A stretch of 64,000 bases of DNA from the NCBI GenBank assembly GCA_001465935.1, contig LNKV01000021.1, forward strand, positions 652,501 through 716,500. Reading direction: 5' to 3'. The position numbers and the translations under genes were made by a program. This DNA is from Clarireedia homoeocarpa (Eukaryota; Ascomycota; Leotiomycetes; Helotiales; Rutstroemiaceae). Positions 1-11,410 of the stretch are shown piece after piece. Positions within the stretch are counted from its first letter, which is position 1. Every line of letters begins with the position of its first letter. The notes below the pieces were generated by a model. The model ran no database searches. It was not told the origin of the DNA and was given only the letters and a program-made list of their open reading frames with translations.

Positions 1-2734
1 CTCCCGTCGCAAATCTCTTCAGGGTCCCTCGGCGCATTCTTCGAATCGTGTACACATACAACCCGCTTCTCCGGAGGTCATTTCGTCGTTGATCTCGTCG
101 CTTTCGATAATTTCTTCTCCCGCAAACGAACTTTTTGAAAGCCACTCAACACCTGTCTCACCATCCGCATCCACCACTTCCTTCGGCAATACAAATAATA
201 ACAACCGTGGGTCTGGTGGTAGTTTTGGTATAGATTACGGCGCATTTACCCAGCCTTCTCTGCGACAACTTGTTGAGGAAGAATCGCTTGATGAATTGGC
301 TGCTAGTCCTCCCGTTATCAAAACCGCCAAACCTCCCTCAGGATTCTCGCCATTGACGGCACCGAAATCGCCAGGCAAAGATAATAGCTCCTTGAAAAGC
401 TTCCTCCGATCGCGACCGGGCTCGAAAGGTTCTGCGGGCTCAAAAGATAAAGATGATTCCTGCACAATTGGTAGTCTTTCAATAGAGCCAGGTGTAGCAC
501 CTGCACCAGAATTACGAAGAAAGCGGTCAACGGATAGTTGGGACAAAAAGCAGGCAAGAGGTCATAAGAAATTAATGTATATGAGTTCGAAAGAGAGGCT
601 TCGAGAGAAAGATCTGGAAAAGAAGCGCGGCAGTGGTGGAATTGGTGGCGGAAATTCCAAGGCTCTTGGACTGGACCGATCAACTACACAAGGGTTTGAC
701 ACCCAGTCATTCATGGCGGAGACTCCTATCACCGAAGAACCTCCCTTTATGGGAGAGCAACCAGAGCAACTCAAACTCGATACTACGAATATAACCCCTA
801 TTACAAACCGATACTCTCCCTCGATGGCCAATAGTCCGGGAGGGATAGGCTCTGGAAGATTCATACCTGTGAGGGATTCATCTCTGCGCAAACCTGCTGC
901 ACAAACCAAGAAGCGTGATTTGCAGAGAGCGAGTCGACAGCTAGGAAAGGAGCTTGCGGATGAAAAAGATACCGCTGAGGATTATCAGGAGCGTTCCGCG
1001 GCGCAACAAGAAAAGGCTCCTGACACTACACAATCTCCGCACTTGAAAGTTCCTCTTGACGGACCCGAGCCTCCATTAACTACGACGATTAAAACCCTTG
1101 CCAGCAAACAATCATCTGAAGTAGCCGAACTACATGAGCATGTGCATGTTGATGATGACTATGACGATGCAGCACCGCCACCCACTATTACTCAACGGCG
1201 AGAACGACATAACCCAAGTCCTGATCGCGCTTCAAGGTCATTAAGCCAGAAAAGGCAATCGGGCCCACTTTCACTGGGACAGTCAGAGCCAAAGTTAAAA
1301 AGGAGCAGCTCGCGTCTGAAGCGGTTATCGGCTCCCCTAAGTCCAAGGCACTTTGATACAGACAGTCCGTCCAAAAATAATTCAAGGCCTAACTCCCGAG
1401 TTGTCTCTCCCGAACCATCAAGGGCAACCGAAATATTTATTGATGGCCGTCCTACGAGTGCGGATTCTATTGACGACGCTGTCGAGGCGTATTTGGCATC
1501 ACCGCGCTTGTCACAGAAGATAAAACATCCTCAAACAGGTCGCACCATCTCATTTTCAGAAGTTGGTGATCCTGAAGGATTTGCAGTTTTCTGCTGTGTA
1601 GGCATGGGTTTGACGAGATATCTTACGGCATTTTACGATGAACTTGCTCTGACACTCAGACTAAGATTGATCACGCCTGATAGACCTGGCGTTGGAGAAA
1701 GTGAGCCATATACCGATGGTACAGCTACTCCATTAAGCTGGCCTGGTAGGTTTCATCATTATTATTTGATCCATCGTAGCTAACAAATTATAGACGATGT
1801 GTATTCCATTTGTCAGGCATTGAAAATAACCAAGTTTTCCATCCTGGCTCATTCAGCAGGTGCCATATATGCTCTGGCAACGGCGTTACGCATGCCTCAA
1901 CATATTCGTGGTCGTCTTCATCTTCTTGCTCCGTGGATTCCGCCTTCGCAATTGACCACATTTGGTACACAAACCGTTTCACCCCCTGCAAATTCTATAC
2001 CTACTGCCCAGCGCATTCTTCGAGCACTTCCGACACCTATTTTGAAAGCTGCAAATTCGAGTTTTATGAGTGCCACTAGCAGCTCCATCACCAGTAGTCT
2101 TCCGAAACAAAAGCGAAGCAAGCGCAAGTCTACCGGACGTGATACACCTGCATCTGGTAGAACCTCGACTACTCCTGCAGTCGACAAGGAAAAGCAGAAG
2201 ATAGATTTTGGAAAGGGAGTCGACTCCGTCGAGCTAGGGGCATTGGAAAGGGCTGCTAAAGATCCGGATGATCCTAATAATGAGGCAGCAATATTAGCTG
2301 CAGCTGCCAGTACATTGATTGACAAAGAGCGCCAAATGGCTTACGACAATCGTTTGACGCATGCCATTTGGCACTTGGCAACCCAAGGCGCGAATCCGGC
2401 TGTCGATCTTCTTGTATGCCTAGAGAGAAGGCACACCATTGGATTCCGTTACGTTGACATAACACGGCCTACAGTTATCCACCATGGTAGTAAGGATACA
2501 AGAGTACCGGTTGAGAACGTTCGATGGTTGGGTAAAACCATGAAGAGATGTGAAGTTAGAGTCTTGGAGGGAGAAGGCCATGGCTTGATGGCATCCGCTG
2601 CAGTGATGGGTAATGTTCTCATGGAAATTGCCCGTGAATGGGAGGACTGGATGCAAGTCACTGGATCTAGCAGCAAAGGTGACAGTTCGCGAAGGACTTT
2701 GAAAGAGAGAGCCAGCGTAGGAGCATTTAGGTGA
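1..2734 (+). CDS. alpha/beta hydrolase with long disordered N-terminal region (5' end outside window)
   Basis: Two exons: <1..1745 and 1794..2734. The frame is open to base 1, so the true start lies upstream of the window; the first in-window candidate at 89 is only a TTG. The intron 1746-1793 has GTAGGT, branch GCTAAC and TAG, and rejoins the frame exactly. The first ~480 residues are Ser/Pro/Arg/Lys-rich low complexity and probably disordered. An alpha/beta-hydrolase fold follows: an oxyanion/strand region (GDPEGFAVF...DRPGVGESEP), a nucleophile elbow AHSAGAIYA, then after a Lys-rich insert an acid in HHGSKDTRVPV and a histidine in LEGEGHGLM. These form a complete Ser-Asp-His triad, so catalysis is likely, but the substrate cannot be told from sequence. 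The long N-terminus and the insert suggest a regulated or scaffolded enzyme rather than a secreted esterase; no signal peptide is visible. Confidence 0.85.
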
Positions 2735-3741
2735 AGAACTATCGAGCCTAAATCTGCGATGAAGGTTCTAGAGACGCAACCTAGCGAGGAGATGGATTTG
2801 TCAGATCTGTGAACATCTACATGCACATATTTTTTCATTTGTTACTTATGTCAATTTCATTGTACGGGGATGGATTTAGATTTGGCGGGACTTGATACGA
2901 CTTGTACGACTAACATATGTAATATGTCTCAGCTATATAATCATAATAGGAAATACAATAGATGATACCCTACCACTTCTGCTCCTTAATGGCTAAGAAT
3001 ATCTAAGTTAAGTTGTTCGATGCAGCCCTTCAATAGAGGCATTCGGGCAAGAGAGATCTAAGGTGGACCGAGGCTCTCAAAGTATTTTTAGTCAGGGGCA
3101 CGGTTTGCTTTTGAGTGTGCGCCGTTGCAGCATATTTGATTCTTGGAGGGACACGGAAAAAGCGGCGGGCCTTATCAGACCTCTTTTTGACAGGCTCGCA
3201 TGGAGGGAGGCGTATCAGTCGGTAGCTGTCCCGTTCTGGTCAATCAAACCACGAGATCAAATTCGGGCATTTCTCACGAGCTTCGTTCATAGTCTTATCT
3301 TGACATTTACCAATATATATATATCTTAAAGATACCTCATTCATTTTCGACTTGAAAGATCACTTCTACCTGGCTCACCTCGCCTCGCCTGGGACCGTGG
3401 TCGAGAACCATTGCGATTACTAACGACGAGAAACGGGAAGATCTACTGGGTATAATCAGTGCTGGTCATTGGAGGGGATGTTATGTGCGACCGTGGCTCT
3501 TGATCACTAACAAAATACCCCTACAACACGGCCGAAACGATAATTACGACGATTTTGTGGAAACACCCTTGAACCGGGGAAATTTCAGACTCCTCTATGG
3601 TGTGAGTTGAGTTGTCGGAAAAATATATATCTGACATCTACAATCAACTGTCGAATTTCAATTACCTTTTTCTTCTCCAAAGGACACGAATTTGTTCGTG
3701 TGAAAGCAGATTCCTACCTTACCACTCCACCCAACTTACAA
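2735..3741. other. intergenic region between hydrolase and glutaredoxin
   Basis: I see no convincing gene in about 1 kb. It should hold the hydrolase 3' UTR and the glutaredoxin promoter. A TA-rich TATATATATATC tract lies near 3312-3326. The short ORFs at 3063-3329 and 3607-3804 have no coding character of their own, although the second overlaps the possible first exon of the next gene. Confidence 0.5.
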
Positions 3742-4757
3742 ATGCCAAAGTATTACCAAAATAGTAAGAGCTCCCATCACCAGTCTATTTCTCCCCGAAA
3801 CTAATCAATTAAACCTTACAGCCCCTCCTTTCTACAAGGAGAAAGCCACAAGAAACAGAATGCCTTCGACACGGCGGGTAAAAGTCTTCGGGCTCCTCGT
3901 ATTCATCGGTGTTGTAACACTCCTCTTCTACACATCCTCAGCTCGTCAACAACGAAATGCCCTTTCAGGGGACTTTTACGCCAAAACCAAAAATGCGCTC
4001 GATAATACGCAGGCACAGGGCAAAGGCGAGATAGCGCAGGCTGAGGGGCTGAGAAATGCAGAGGACGAGGAAATGGCAAAGCAGATGCAGGAACGATTGA
4101 AGGATGCCGCGAAGTCTGCGAAAGATGCTGCGAATGCAAAGGCACCGAAACCAGATCCGCCGAGTCAGATTGTGGGTGTGGGAAGCGCTGCAGAAGGCGC
4201 GGGCGGGGAACGAAGTGTTGCGGGGAGGAAGAAGATGGGTGGGGATAAGGCTGCGCAGGAGGTGGTAAAGGAGGAGTCTAAGGAGGACAGTGATATCAAC
4301 GCGGAGCTGAATTCGATTTTGAAGAAATCAGCAAGTATGTCTTCTATTCTCAATTCTTGCCCCGCATTCGAATTTTGACGCTGGATACATGCGAGAATGA
4401 GAGCTAACATGTTTGCGCGTAGTCATCATCTTTTCGAAATCTTACTGTCCACATTCGAAACGCGCAAAGGGGATACTTCTTGACAAATACTCAATTGATC
4501 CACCGCCTTTTGTTGTCGAACTCGACCAGCATCCATTGGGGGCCAAGGTACAAGCCAGACTCGCAGAACTCACTGGTAGAAAAACAGTCCCAAATGTTTT
4601 GATTAATGGAGTATCTATCGGTGGTGGTGACGATGTTGCGGAACTGGATTCGAAGAAGACTTTGATTGACAAGGTTAAGAATTTGGGGGGTAGCAAGATC
4701 ATATCAGCCAAGTTGAAAGAGGCCGACGAGAGTGCGGGTTCGCATGCATTAAGATGA
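3742..4757 (+). CDS. membrane-anchored monothiol glutaredoxin (Grx6/Grx7-like)
   Basis: Exons as I read them: 3742..3763, 3822..4334, 4423..4757 (289 aa). A shorter form starts at the ATG at 3860 (269 aa). The last intron (4335-4422, GTATGT, GCTAAC, TAG) joins in frame to give ...IIIFSKSYCPHSKRAK. CPHS is the active site, with one cysteine (monothiol class). TVPNVLINGVSIGGGDD supplies the glutathione-binding TVP and GG-D motifs. A hydrophobic segment (VFGLLVFIGVVTLLFY) follows a basic stretch, predicting a type II anchor. Yeast Grx6/Grx7 have this layout and act in the early secretory pathway on glutathione, and Grx6 also on an iron-sulfur cluster. The linker between anchor and thioredoxin fold is Ala/Lys/Glu-rich. 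I am confident of the family; the start remains open. Confidence 0.85.
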
Positions 4758-6389
4758 GGATTTTCTATGCGATGGGATGGCAGACAGACAAATAGGTGTT
4801 CTTTTCAGTCACCACAATACCAAAAAAAAATCAGAATGCATTGCTCTGGCGTCTTGAGGGAGGTGGGGCGGGCATGCAAGTCAAGCAGGTGGGACAAAGG
4901 CGTTGGTCTGGAGGCAGTCTCTTCAATAATACTATGTTCTATCATGGGATTTCTCTTCACGCGTACATGTCCTATGAGGATTCCCACGGGCACCGTGGTT
5001 TATGGACGGCAATGATTTCAATCAAGAAGGATGAGCTCTCACTGCAATGGGCTCACTGCTTCTGATGCCTGTGTGCAACTTGATAAACTATTGTCTACAG
5101 TATTTGCAGAAACGCATATTTACTTTTCTCCTTGATGGGTTGCTTAGCACCCCAGAACTATGAAGTATGACGAGCGTTGTTGTTGTTGTTGCTTTAGCTC
5201 TCGTCTTGGCTTACTAGCAGCAGTAAGTAGTATGCCGGTAAATGTTCCTGGTGGAATCGTGTCGATCGACGCTGGACTGACTAGTCGAGCGAAGGAAGAG
5301 GTTTGAAATCCAGAGCAGCATCTTCGGCCGAAAAATCCATCTCAACAACGGCTCATCAAAGCATGAGCGCAGCACTACTGCTGAATGAGAGACTGAGTCA
5401 GGTCACCATGCCGACTGAGAGCCAGATGCGGTGAAAACACGAAAGAATCAGTAGAGTATAGGAAATATGCCATCTAACTTATATATATATTTTCCCCCTT
5501 TGTGCCGGACTTAAGCATAATTTTAGCGCCGAGCCCAAGAAGTCGTTTACGTCAGTGAGACGTCGATCTTGCAGGGAGCTCGACTCCACATCCATCATCC
5601 ACCTTCCGAGCATCAAAAAAGTGACTTTGAAACAATCAGCGAAATCAGCGAAACCAGCAAAATCGGCGAAACCAGCGAAACCAGCGAAACCAGCGAAATC
5701 GGCGAAATCAGCAAAACCGCCAGCGCAACCACCAGCACAACCACCAGCACAAAGATGCAACATCGGAGTCCGGAGGATCTGGCTTGGCATTGATGGGCCT
5801 TTTCGGTTCTTGGACCCGACAATCGATCCACTTGGAGATGACGCTACCATTTTTTACAAGTAGGAGCAGGAGCAAATGTTCCTCCTCACCAAGCAACAAG
5901 CAGATGGTGCCGCATGAAAAGGCACCCTCCCCTCCCCTGCCTTGTTGATTTGGTCTGATCTGATCTGCTCCGATCCGATCTGGCTGCTCTCAGACAATGG
6001 AGAATGGAGAATCTGTTGTCCGGATTCGAGACCCTTTTTGTTGGTCCTTTAACATATGGCATGGCGTCCTGCGGGCATGGACTCTTAGACGCTCCGTCTG
6101 CTTCTATAGGTAAGGTAAGTAAGTGAGTGCGCTGAGGTGGTGGTGATATGTGTGTGGTAGTCGGCTATGATATCATATCACCCATCACGCATCACCCATC
6201 ACCCATCATCCACCATACTTTATGTTAGATATTTCGGAGGCTAGGAAAATTCTCTTATATTGCATTGCATTGTCCTTCCTTCCTTCTGTCTATTCTTATT
6301 TGTTTCTTGAGCAGGCATTTCTCTTGTGTAGATCATACTACATAATTTCGACTTACTTTCTCGCTTGAATATCACGTATTCAAGGCAGG
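4758..6389. other. intergenic region with short repeats
   Basis: No supported gene. It holds the Ala/Lys-type repeat block described separately, a GATCTGATCTG/CGATCCGATCTG cluster near 5950-5982 and an ATCAC(C/G)C run near 6178-6212. The 3' end is the promoter of the MFS transporter and contains tracts such as TTCCTTCCTTCTG near 6279-6291. Confidence 0.5.
5632..5755. repeat. imperfect 9-bp and 12-bp tandem repeat
   Basis: About nine imperfect copies of a 9-bp unit (GAAACCAGC/GAAATCAGC) run from about 5638 to 5718. Three copies of a 12-bp unit (CAACCACCAGCA) follow. In the + frame this would read Ser-Ala-Lys-Pro-Ala-Lys..., and an ORF of about 100 codons spans it. Nothing flanking the repeat looks coding, so I treat it as a minisatellite. 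Confidence 0.7.
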
Positions 6390-8281
6390 ATGAAGCACCT
6401 TTTTCGTGATACCACTTTGGGCCATGTTCTCCGTCTAGCTACGGGTGGGAGAGTGCTGCGTTATGAAGAGGAAGTAGATCCGTCTATATGGCAGAGATAT
6501 GTGGATAAGGAGGCGTCGGGGAGGATGGCGCATCATGGGACGACTGAGCCGGCGGATGAGAAGTATGATAAAGAGGACAATATCAGTCCTCCACATAGCC
6601 TATCCCCGCCGAGGAGAAGCTCGGATACTAGGGTCGCCAGTCAAGACGTACATCGTAATGAAGTGAGCGGGGTACCGGTGGATGTTGAGAAGGGAAGAGA
6701 TGTTACCATGGTAACGTGGTACGGTGATGATGACCCAGAAGTGAGTTTCCATCTATTCTCTATTGAGATGGGCAAGACTAACCAACAGCTATAGAACCCC
6801 CAAAACTGGTCCAGGGGAAAGAAATTCACCGTCACCTTCTTTATCTGTCTATTGACTACCTCCGTCTACATCGGCTCCGCCATCTACTCCGCTGGTACCC
6901 AGGGTGTGATGGAACAATTCCACGTCAGTCAAGTAGCCGCCACACTCGGCTTGACTCTCTTCGTCGCTGGCTATGGATTAGGACCGATGGTATGGTCACC
7001 ACTCAGCGAAATCCCGCAAATCGGCCGCAATCCAATCTACATAGGCACGTTGTTCATCTTCGTGTTCTTGCAATTCGCCGTCATCTACGCGACAAATTTC
7101 GGAATGTTACTGGCGTTCCGTTTCCTGACGGGTTTATTTGGCTCGCCTGTCTTGGCTACTGGTGGTGCTTCGCTTTCGGATATGTATAGACCGTCGAAGA
7201 GAGCGTATGCAATTGCTATTTGGGGTATGGCTGCTGTTTCCGGACCAGTGTTAGGGCCGCTAGTTGGTGGGTTTGCGGCTCAGCACAGAGGGTGGAAGTG
7301 GCCTATTTGGGAGCTGCTTTGGTTGTCTGGTAAGATTGATGGTTCTCAGCTTTGGGAAATATCATGATGCTAACGCTTCGTTTTTCAGGCTTCTCTCTTA
7401 TCGTCTTGATCATCGTTCTCCCCGAAACTAGCAGCGCGAACATTCTCTACCGACGAACTCGCCGTCTTCGCAAACTTACCGGCCGCAATGACCTCAAATG
7501 TGAACCAGAACTTATAGGCGAACAAATGACTGGTAAAGATATCGCTTTGATGACACTTGTCCGACCATTCTCACTCTCCTTCACCGAACCTATTCTTCTC
7601 ATTCTCAACCTATATATTTCCCTTATCTACGGTCTTCTCTACGTTTGGTTCGAATCCTTCGTTATTGTCTTCGTCGACATGTATGGCTTCAACCTTGGTG
7701 AAGAGGGTCTTTCCTTCTTGGGTATTTTGATTGGTACTTTTGCTGTTATCCCACCTTTCTTCGCATATCTTTACTATGTACAAGAACCGCAGTTCAACGA
7801 GGATGGCGAGATTAAACCAGAGAAGAGATTACCTCCTGCTTGTGTTGGCGCTTTTTGTATCCCGATCTGTCTCTTCTGGTTCGGCTGGACCAGCCGTCCT
7901 TCCGTTCACGTAAGCCCCCCTTCCCCCTTTAATCCCTCACATAAAAAACTAACATACCCCACCCAGTGGATCGTCCCCATAATCGGCTCCTCGTTCTTCA
8001 GCATCGGCGCTTTCCTCCTCTTCAACTCAGTCCTCAACTACATTGGCGACGCCTACCCCGAATACGCAGCCTCAGCCTACGCGGGCAACGATTTCATGCG
8101 CAGCTCTTTTGGCGCCGGGTTCCCGCTGTTTGCGTCGGCTATGTTTAAAAACCTGGGTGTAGATTGGGCGAGTTCCACGCTGGGGTTTATTAGTATAGCG
8201 TTTATTCCGATTCCGTTCGTGCTGTATATTTATGGGGAGAGGATTAGGAAGTCGAGTAAGAGGGCGAGACATGATTTGTAA
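6390..8281 (+). CDS. MFS multidrug transporter, DHA1 family (MDR1/FLR1/BenR-like)
   Basis: Four exons: 6390..6740, 6795..7329, 7389..7909, 7967..8281 (573 aa). Introns of 54, 59 and 57 bp are flanked by GTGAGT/GTAAGA/GTAAGC donors and YAG acceptors, and all junctions keep frame. The N-terminal cytosolic part starts MKHLFRDTTLG and ends VTWYGDDDPENPQNW, the signature before TM1 in the Candida Mdr1/yeast Flr1 branch of proton antiporters. About 12 hydrophobic segments follow. The DHA1-type stretch FRFLTGLFGSPVLATGGAS is present, then GPVLGPLVGG (motif C-like) and LPETSSANILYRR, which precedes the central loop. Known members export azoles, benomyl, methotrexate, caffeine or cycloheximide from the plasma membrane; the substrate here is inferred. 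No enzyme cluster adjoins it, so a general detoxification role fits best. Confidence 0.92.
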
Positions 8282-9673
8282 GGGGTTGGATGTATGGTGG
8301 TAAGAGGGAAGAGGGAAGGGAAAGGGAAAAGGCGGATGGTTGAGGAGGTTGTAATGATATGAGGGTGGACAGATGGGTTTTATGAATTTGCATAGCGTTT
8401 GGGTCGGTTTGACATGAATAGATGTCTGTATGATATCGGATGGGGCTGGGGTTGATGTATATAGGCTGGATGGATGAATGTATATATAATTTATGATCAT
8501 GTAAATCAATGAAATATAAAGCAAGAATATTTACTTTAACGTCACAGTACCTCGCCATCTCACTTCTTACTGTTTTCATTCTTTCATTGTTCCTCTCAGA
8601 CTATCGCCTCTGCCTCACAACTTCTTCCCACCCCCTTTCCTTACCCCCTCCCCTTCTCCACATACCCCTTCTCCCTCAACCCCCTCTCAAACCTCCCTTC
8701 CATCTCCCTCAAGTCCAACCCGGCCCCCCTCCCCTCCGACAAATCCCAGTAAACCCCCGTCCATCCCTAACAACCCCACCGTCCCCAATCAACGTAAAAC
8801 CCCACACGTCCCTCACCTTCCCAAACCCTCTACAAAATCCCCCCTCCCTTCGGAAAACTCCCCTTGCTCGTGGCCCTTCCCGATGGCTCTAGACACTCAC
8901 TGACTGACTGTCAGACTGACTGCAATAACTTATACGTACAGCACCGCAAACGCAAACGTGTGCGGGTAGTAGATTTAGATTGATTCCCTGCCTGCTGTCG
9001 TAAGTTAGTTGTGTGTGTATAGAGTTCCGAGTTCGCCGGGGGGCGGGAGGTGTTCGAAGTTGGAGGGGACTGGTGATGGATGGGGGCTGTTGTGTGGTGG
9101 GAAAGATAAAGTAAGATGTTTTGCTTTTGAATTCTTGGATTGGGGTTGCAACTTCTGATTCCTTTTTGGAAACCGATCCGGGGGTTTGCTGGAGGCGATT
9201 GAACAACATGCTCATGAGTAGCTGCTTCAGGTATTCTTAAGAGCCCACGAAGATCTATCTGTTCATGTCTTCAAGTTAAACTAAACTAAACATTTGGAGG
9301 GCCGGTGGCAGCAATGAGTAGCTGATCGATCGATCGACCGATCTCGCCTGTTCTGATCTGACAGAGAGCGGAGAGCCATATGGCTTAATTTTGAAAAGCT
9401 TTTGGATTGTGAAAGATTAACGCTTTAGTATATCTCTCTCAAAAATTTTTCACTCAAGGAGATCCGGTCCTCGGACTTCTTCCTACATACCACGAGAGTT
9501 CCGAACCAATGCTGCCTAAGAAGCGCTTCATCTACCATTAGATGGATGTAAATCAACAACAATGTATTCCATACCTGGACATTTTTGATGATACCCACAT
9601 ACATAAACTCCATTCCCCCAAAATTAGAACGCTTCCAGATTCGCCGCAAAAGATATGTATCTTCCACATGCTC
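8282..9673. other. intergenic region between convergent genes; C-rich tract
   Basis: This lies between the 3' ends of the MFS gene and DPB4. Positions about 8615-8880 are extremely pyrimidine-rich on +. On the minus strand the tract contains short Gly/Arg-rich open pieces in shifting frames, too weak to call. An alternating GATCGATCGATCGACCGATC palindromic run lies near 9324-9343. Confidence 0.5.
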
Positions 9674-10609
9674 TTAATCACTGTCCTCCCCATTATCCAA
9701 CGCTTCGTCCTCATCTTTTCCTTCTTGCTCTTCGACTTCAAACCTTTCATCAGCACCTTCTTCTTCGCCCTCCTCTTCCTCCCTTTCTTCATCATCGTTA
9801 TCTTCCTCCGCATCCTCATCCCCATCCCCTTCGACCTCGTCATCCACACCCATGGTATCATCCACCTCTTCATGGACATCATCACCCGATATTGCACCCT
9901 CGCCTTTGCCATCCCTCCTTGCCTTCTTCGCCTTTGGCTCTCCATCACCATCTCTATCCATTTCTATATCTCCATCTCCATTCTCTTCTCCCTGTGGACC
10001 TGCTGCTTTGTCCGCCGCGACTTTCTTCCGATAGGTACTCCGCTTGTCATTTTGTGTCTCTATAAACTCTGCCACAGCACCTCATTAGCGCAATTCTCAA
10101 TTTTTCCACCCGCTTCAACAGCCGGGTTCAAAGACAAAACTAACTCGCAAGCTCCGCCTCTAATCTTGGTTTGAAGTCTGGAAATTCTAGGTCCTCTAGC
10201 GCTTTAAAGACATCTTGCGGTTGTATCGTCTTGATGTTTCGATTTTGGGCATTCTCGTTCGCGCTACGCGTTCCGTCAGCCATTGACTTCTCCTACTAGC
10301 ACCGATATTGAAAAATAAGAGGAGCATACTGCGTGGTAAGATAATTTATGAAAACCGTCGCACTCTTGCTCATGGCTAACATGGCATTCCCTTGTATTTG
10401 CGTGTTCGGCGGTAAAACCCCCTTCGCCAACCTTTGGACGATACTTTTCGGTAAGCTCAGATCCTATGGTAGTTAGCATTCCACCCTCAAGAGTACATGC
10501 GGCTTCAGAATACCTCAATGTTGACCCCCTCTCTCACTACGGTTTCTTTGACTGGTGTAGCCTCTTCTCCAGTGGCTGGCTTCGCGACATCGCTTTTTCG
10601 GGGTGGCAT
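9674..10609 (-). CDS. DPB4: DNA polymerase epsilon subunit D / chromatin accessibility histone-fold protein Dpb4 (POLE3-like)
   Basis: Four exons on the minus strand: 10609..10514, 10463..10330, 10263..10145, 10068..9674 (247 aa). Every junction has GT-AG ends and keeps frame; branch sites GCTAAC, GCTGAC and GCTAAT are visible. Residues about 33-120 form a CBF/NF-Y-type histone fold, running from LSLPKSIVQRLAKGVLP through AMSKSATVFINYL and ANENAQNRNIKTIQPQDVFKALEDLEF. The tail from about residue 150 is strongly acidic (Asp/Glu runs), as in POLE3/Dpb4. The protein pairs with Dpb3 in polymerase epsilon and in ISW2/CHRAC-type remodelers, binds double-stranded DNA and supports nucleosome handling at forks. 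ACGCG-type sites lie about 165-180 bp upstream of the ATG. The last exon alone would read as an acidic protein, so the splicing matters for recognition. Confidence 0.9.
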
Positions 10610-11410
10610 TGCGATCAGTGGCGACGGATTCTGGAAATCGGGGCTGCAGTGAGTGTGGAGAGGTCGAGTTCAGGGATCAATTGGTGTGCGATTGATGTTT
10701 TTGATATGGGCGAAGATAGTTTGGCTGCTGGCAGATTGATCGTTTTGGGAGAAGGCGGTGAACAACTCTCGACGCGGGTGACGCGAAAACCATAAGCGTG
10801 TAGATTAGAGTCACGTGTCGCGTAGGGTCGAGTCTCAGTCAGCTGCTGCTTTGTGTTTGTCAGATATTGGCTGGTAAGTAAGATTGCTCCATTGTGGACC
10901 TGCTCTCCATCTGATGTCTCATATGTGAATTGAACATATCAGCTCGGAAACTTATATTGCTGCGAGCAAGAGAAGATAAGATGTCGGCCACTACCATTAC
11001 GTGAATACATTGAGAAGCTCAGAACTTAGAATGGAAGGTATTTGGGGTGGTAATTTGTTTGCATTTTTATTGGTATGTAGTGTCTTGTAGTTCTGTACTC
11101 CTTCCACCGCTTCAGTCACCAGACTGTATAATCCAAAAGTAGGTCTTCCCCCATCTAGAGGCTACTCAATATTTAGAAGTTCTTTGTACATCATGTGAAT
11201 GAAACCTCCTCATGTGTGCCAGACGATATCCTTAATGTAGGCATTTCCTAATTGCTAATCCTCAGTCCCTATGAGCTCTTCGGCTCCAAGTGTATTGAAA
11301 TAGCCTCCCTTGGTATCAATATATTTCCCCTGCCTTTATAACAGAATTAACTCCATCCAAACCCAAGTCCAAAAGCATGTAATCAGAAGTGACTGGCGTC
11401 CAGGCCAAAA
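10610..11410. other. intergenic region upstream of DPB4
   Basis: It contains the DPB4 promoter (S-phase-type sites listed separately) and the 3' flank of the next minus-strand gene. A + strand ORF at 10466-10795 is only the complement of DPB4 exon 1 and its promoter. Confidence 0.5.
10772..10788. promoter_or_regulatory. MCB/E2F-type sites upstream of DPB4
   Basis: ACGCG at 10772-10776 and ACGCGAAA at 10781-10788 lie 163-179 bp upstream of the DPB4 ATG (10609, minus strand). A further TCGCGTA is near 10818. ACGCGN and TTTCGCG are the sites of fungal MBF (Mbp1/Swi6-type) and of E2F factors, which drive G1/S genes. The match is seen; binding is inferred. Confidence 0.5.

Noticed and set aside
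5555..5863. 102-codon + ORF encoding Ser-Ala-Lys-Pro repeats
   Set aside because: Its length comes from a 9/12-bp tandem repeat whose unit is a multiple of three, which keeps all frames open. No splice or homology support.
8590..8930. Minus-strand Gly/Arg/Glu-rich pieces resembling a C-terminal exon (…LREMEGRFERGLREKG…)
   Set aside because: Open only in pieces that need a frameshift in a G run or a weak intron, and set in a C-rich low-complexity tract. No start and no family recognised; at best a relic.
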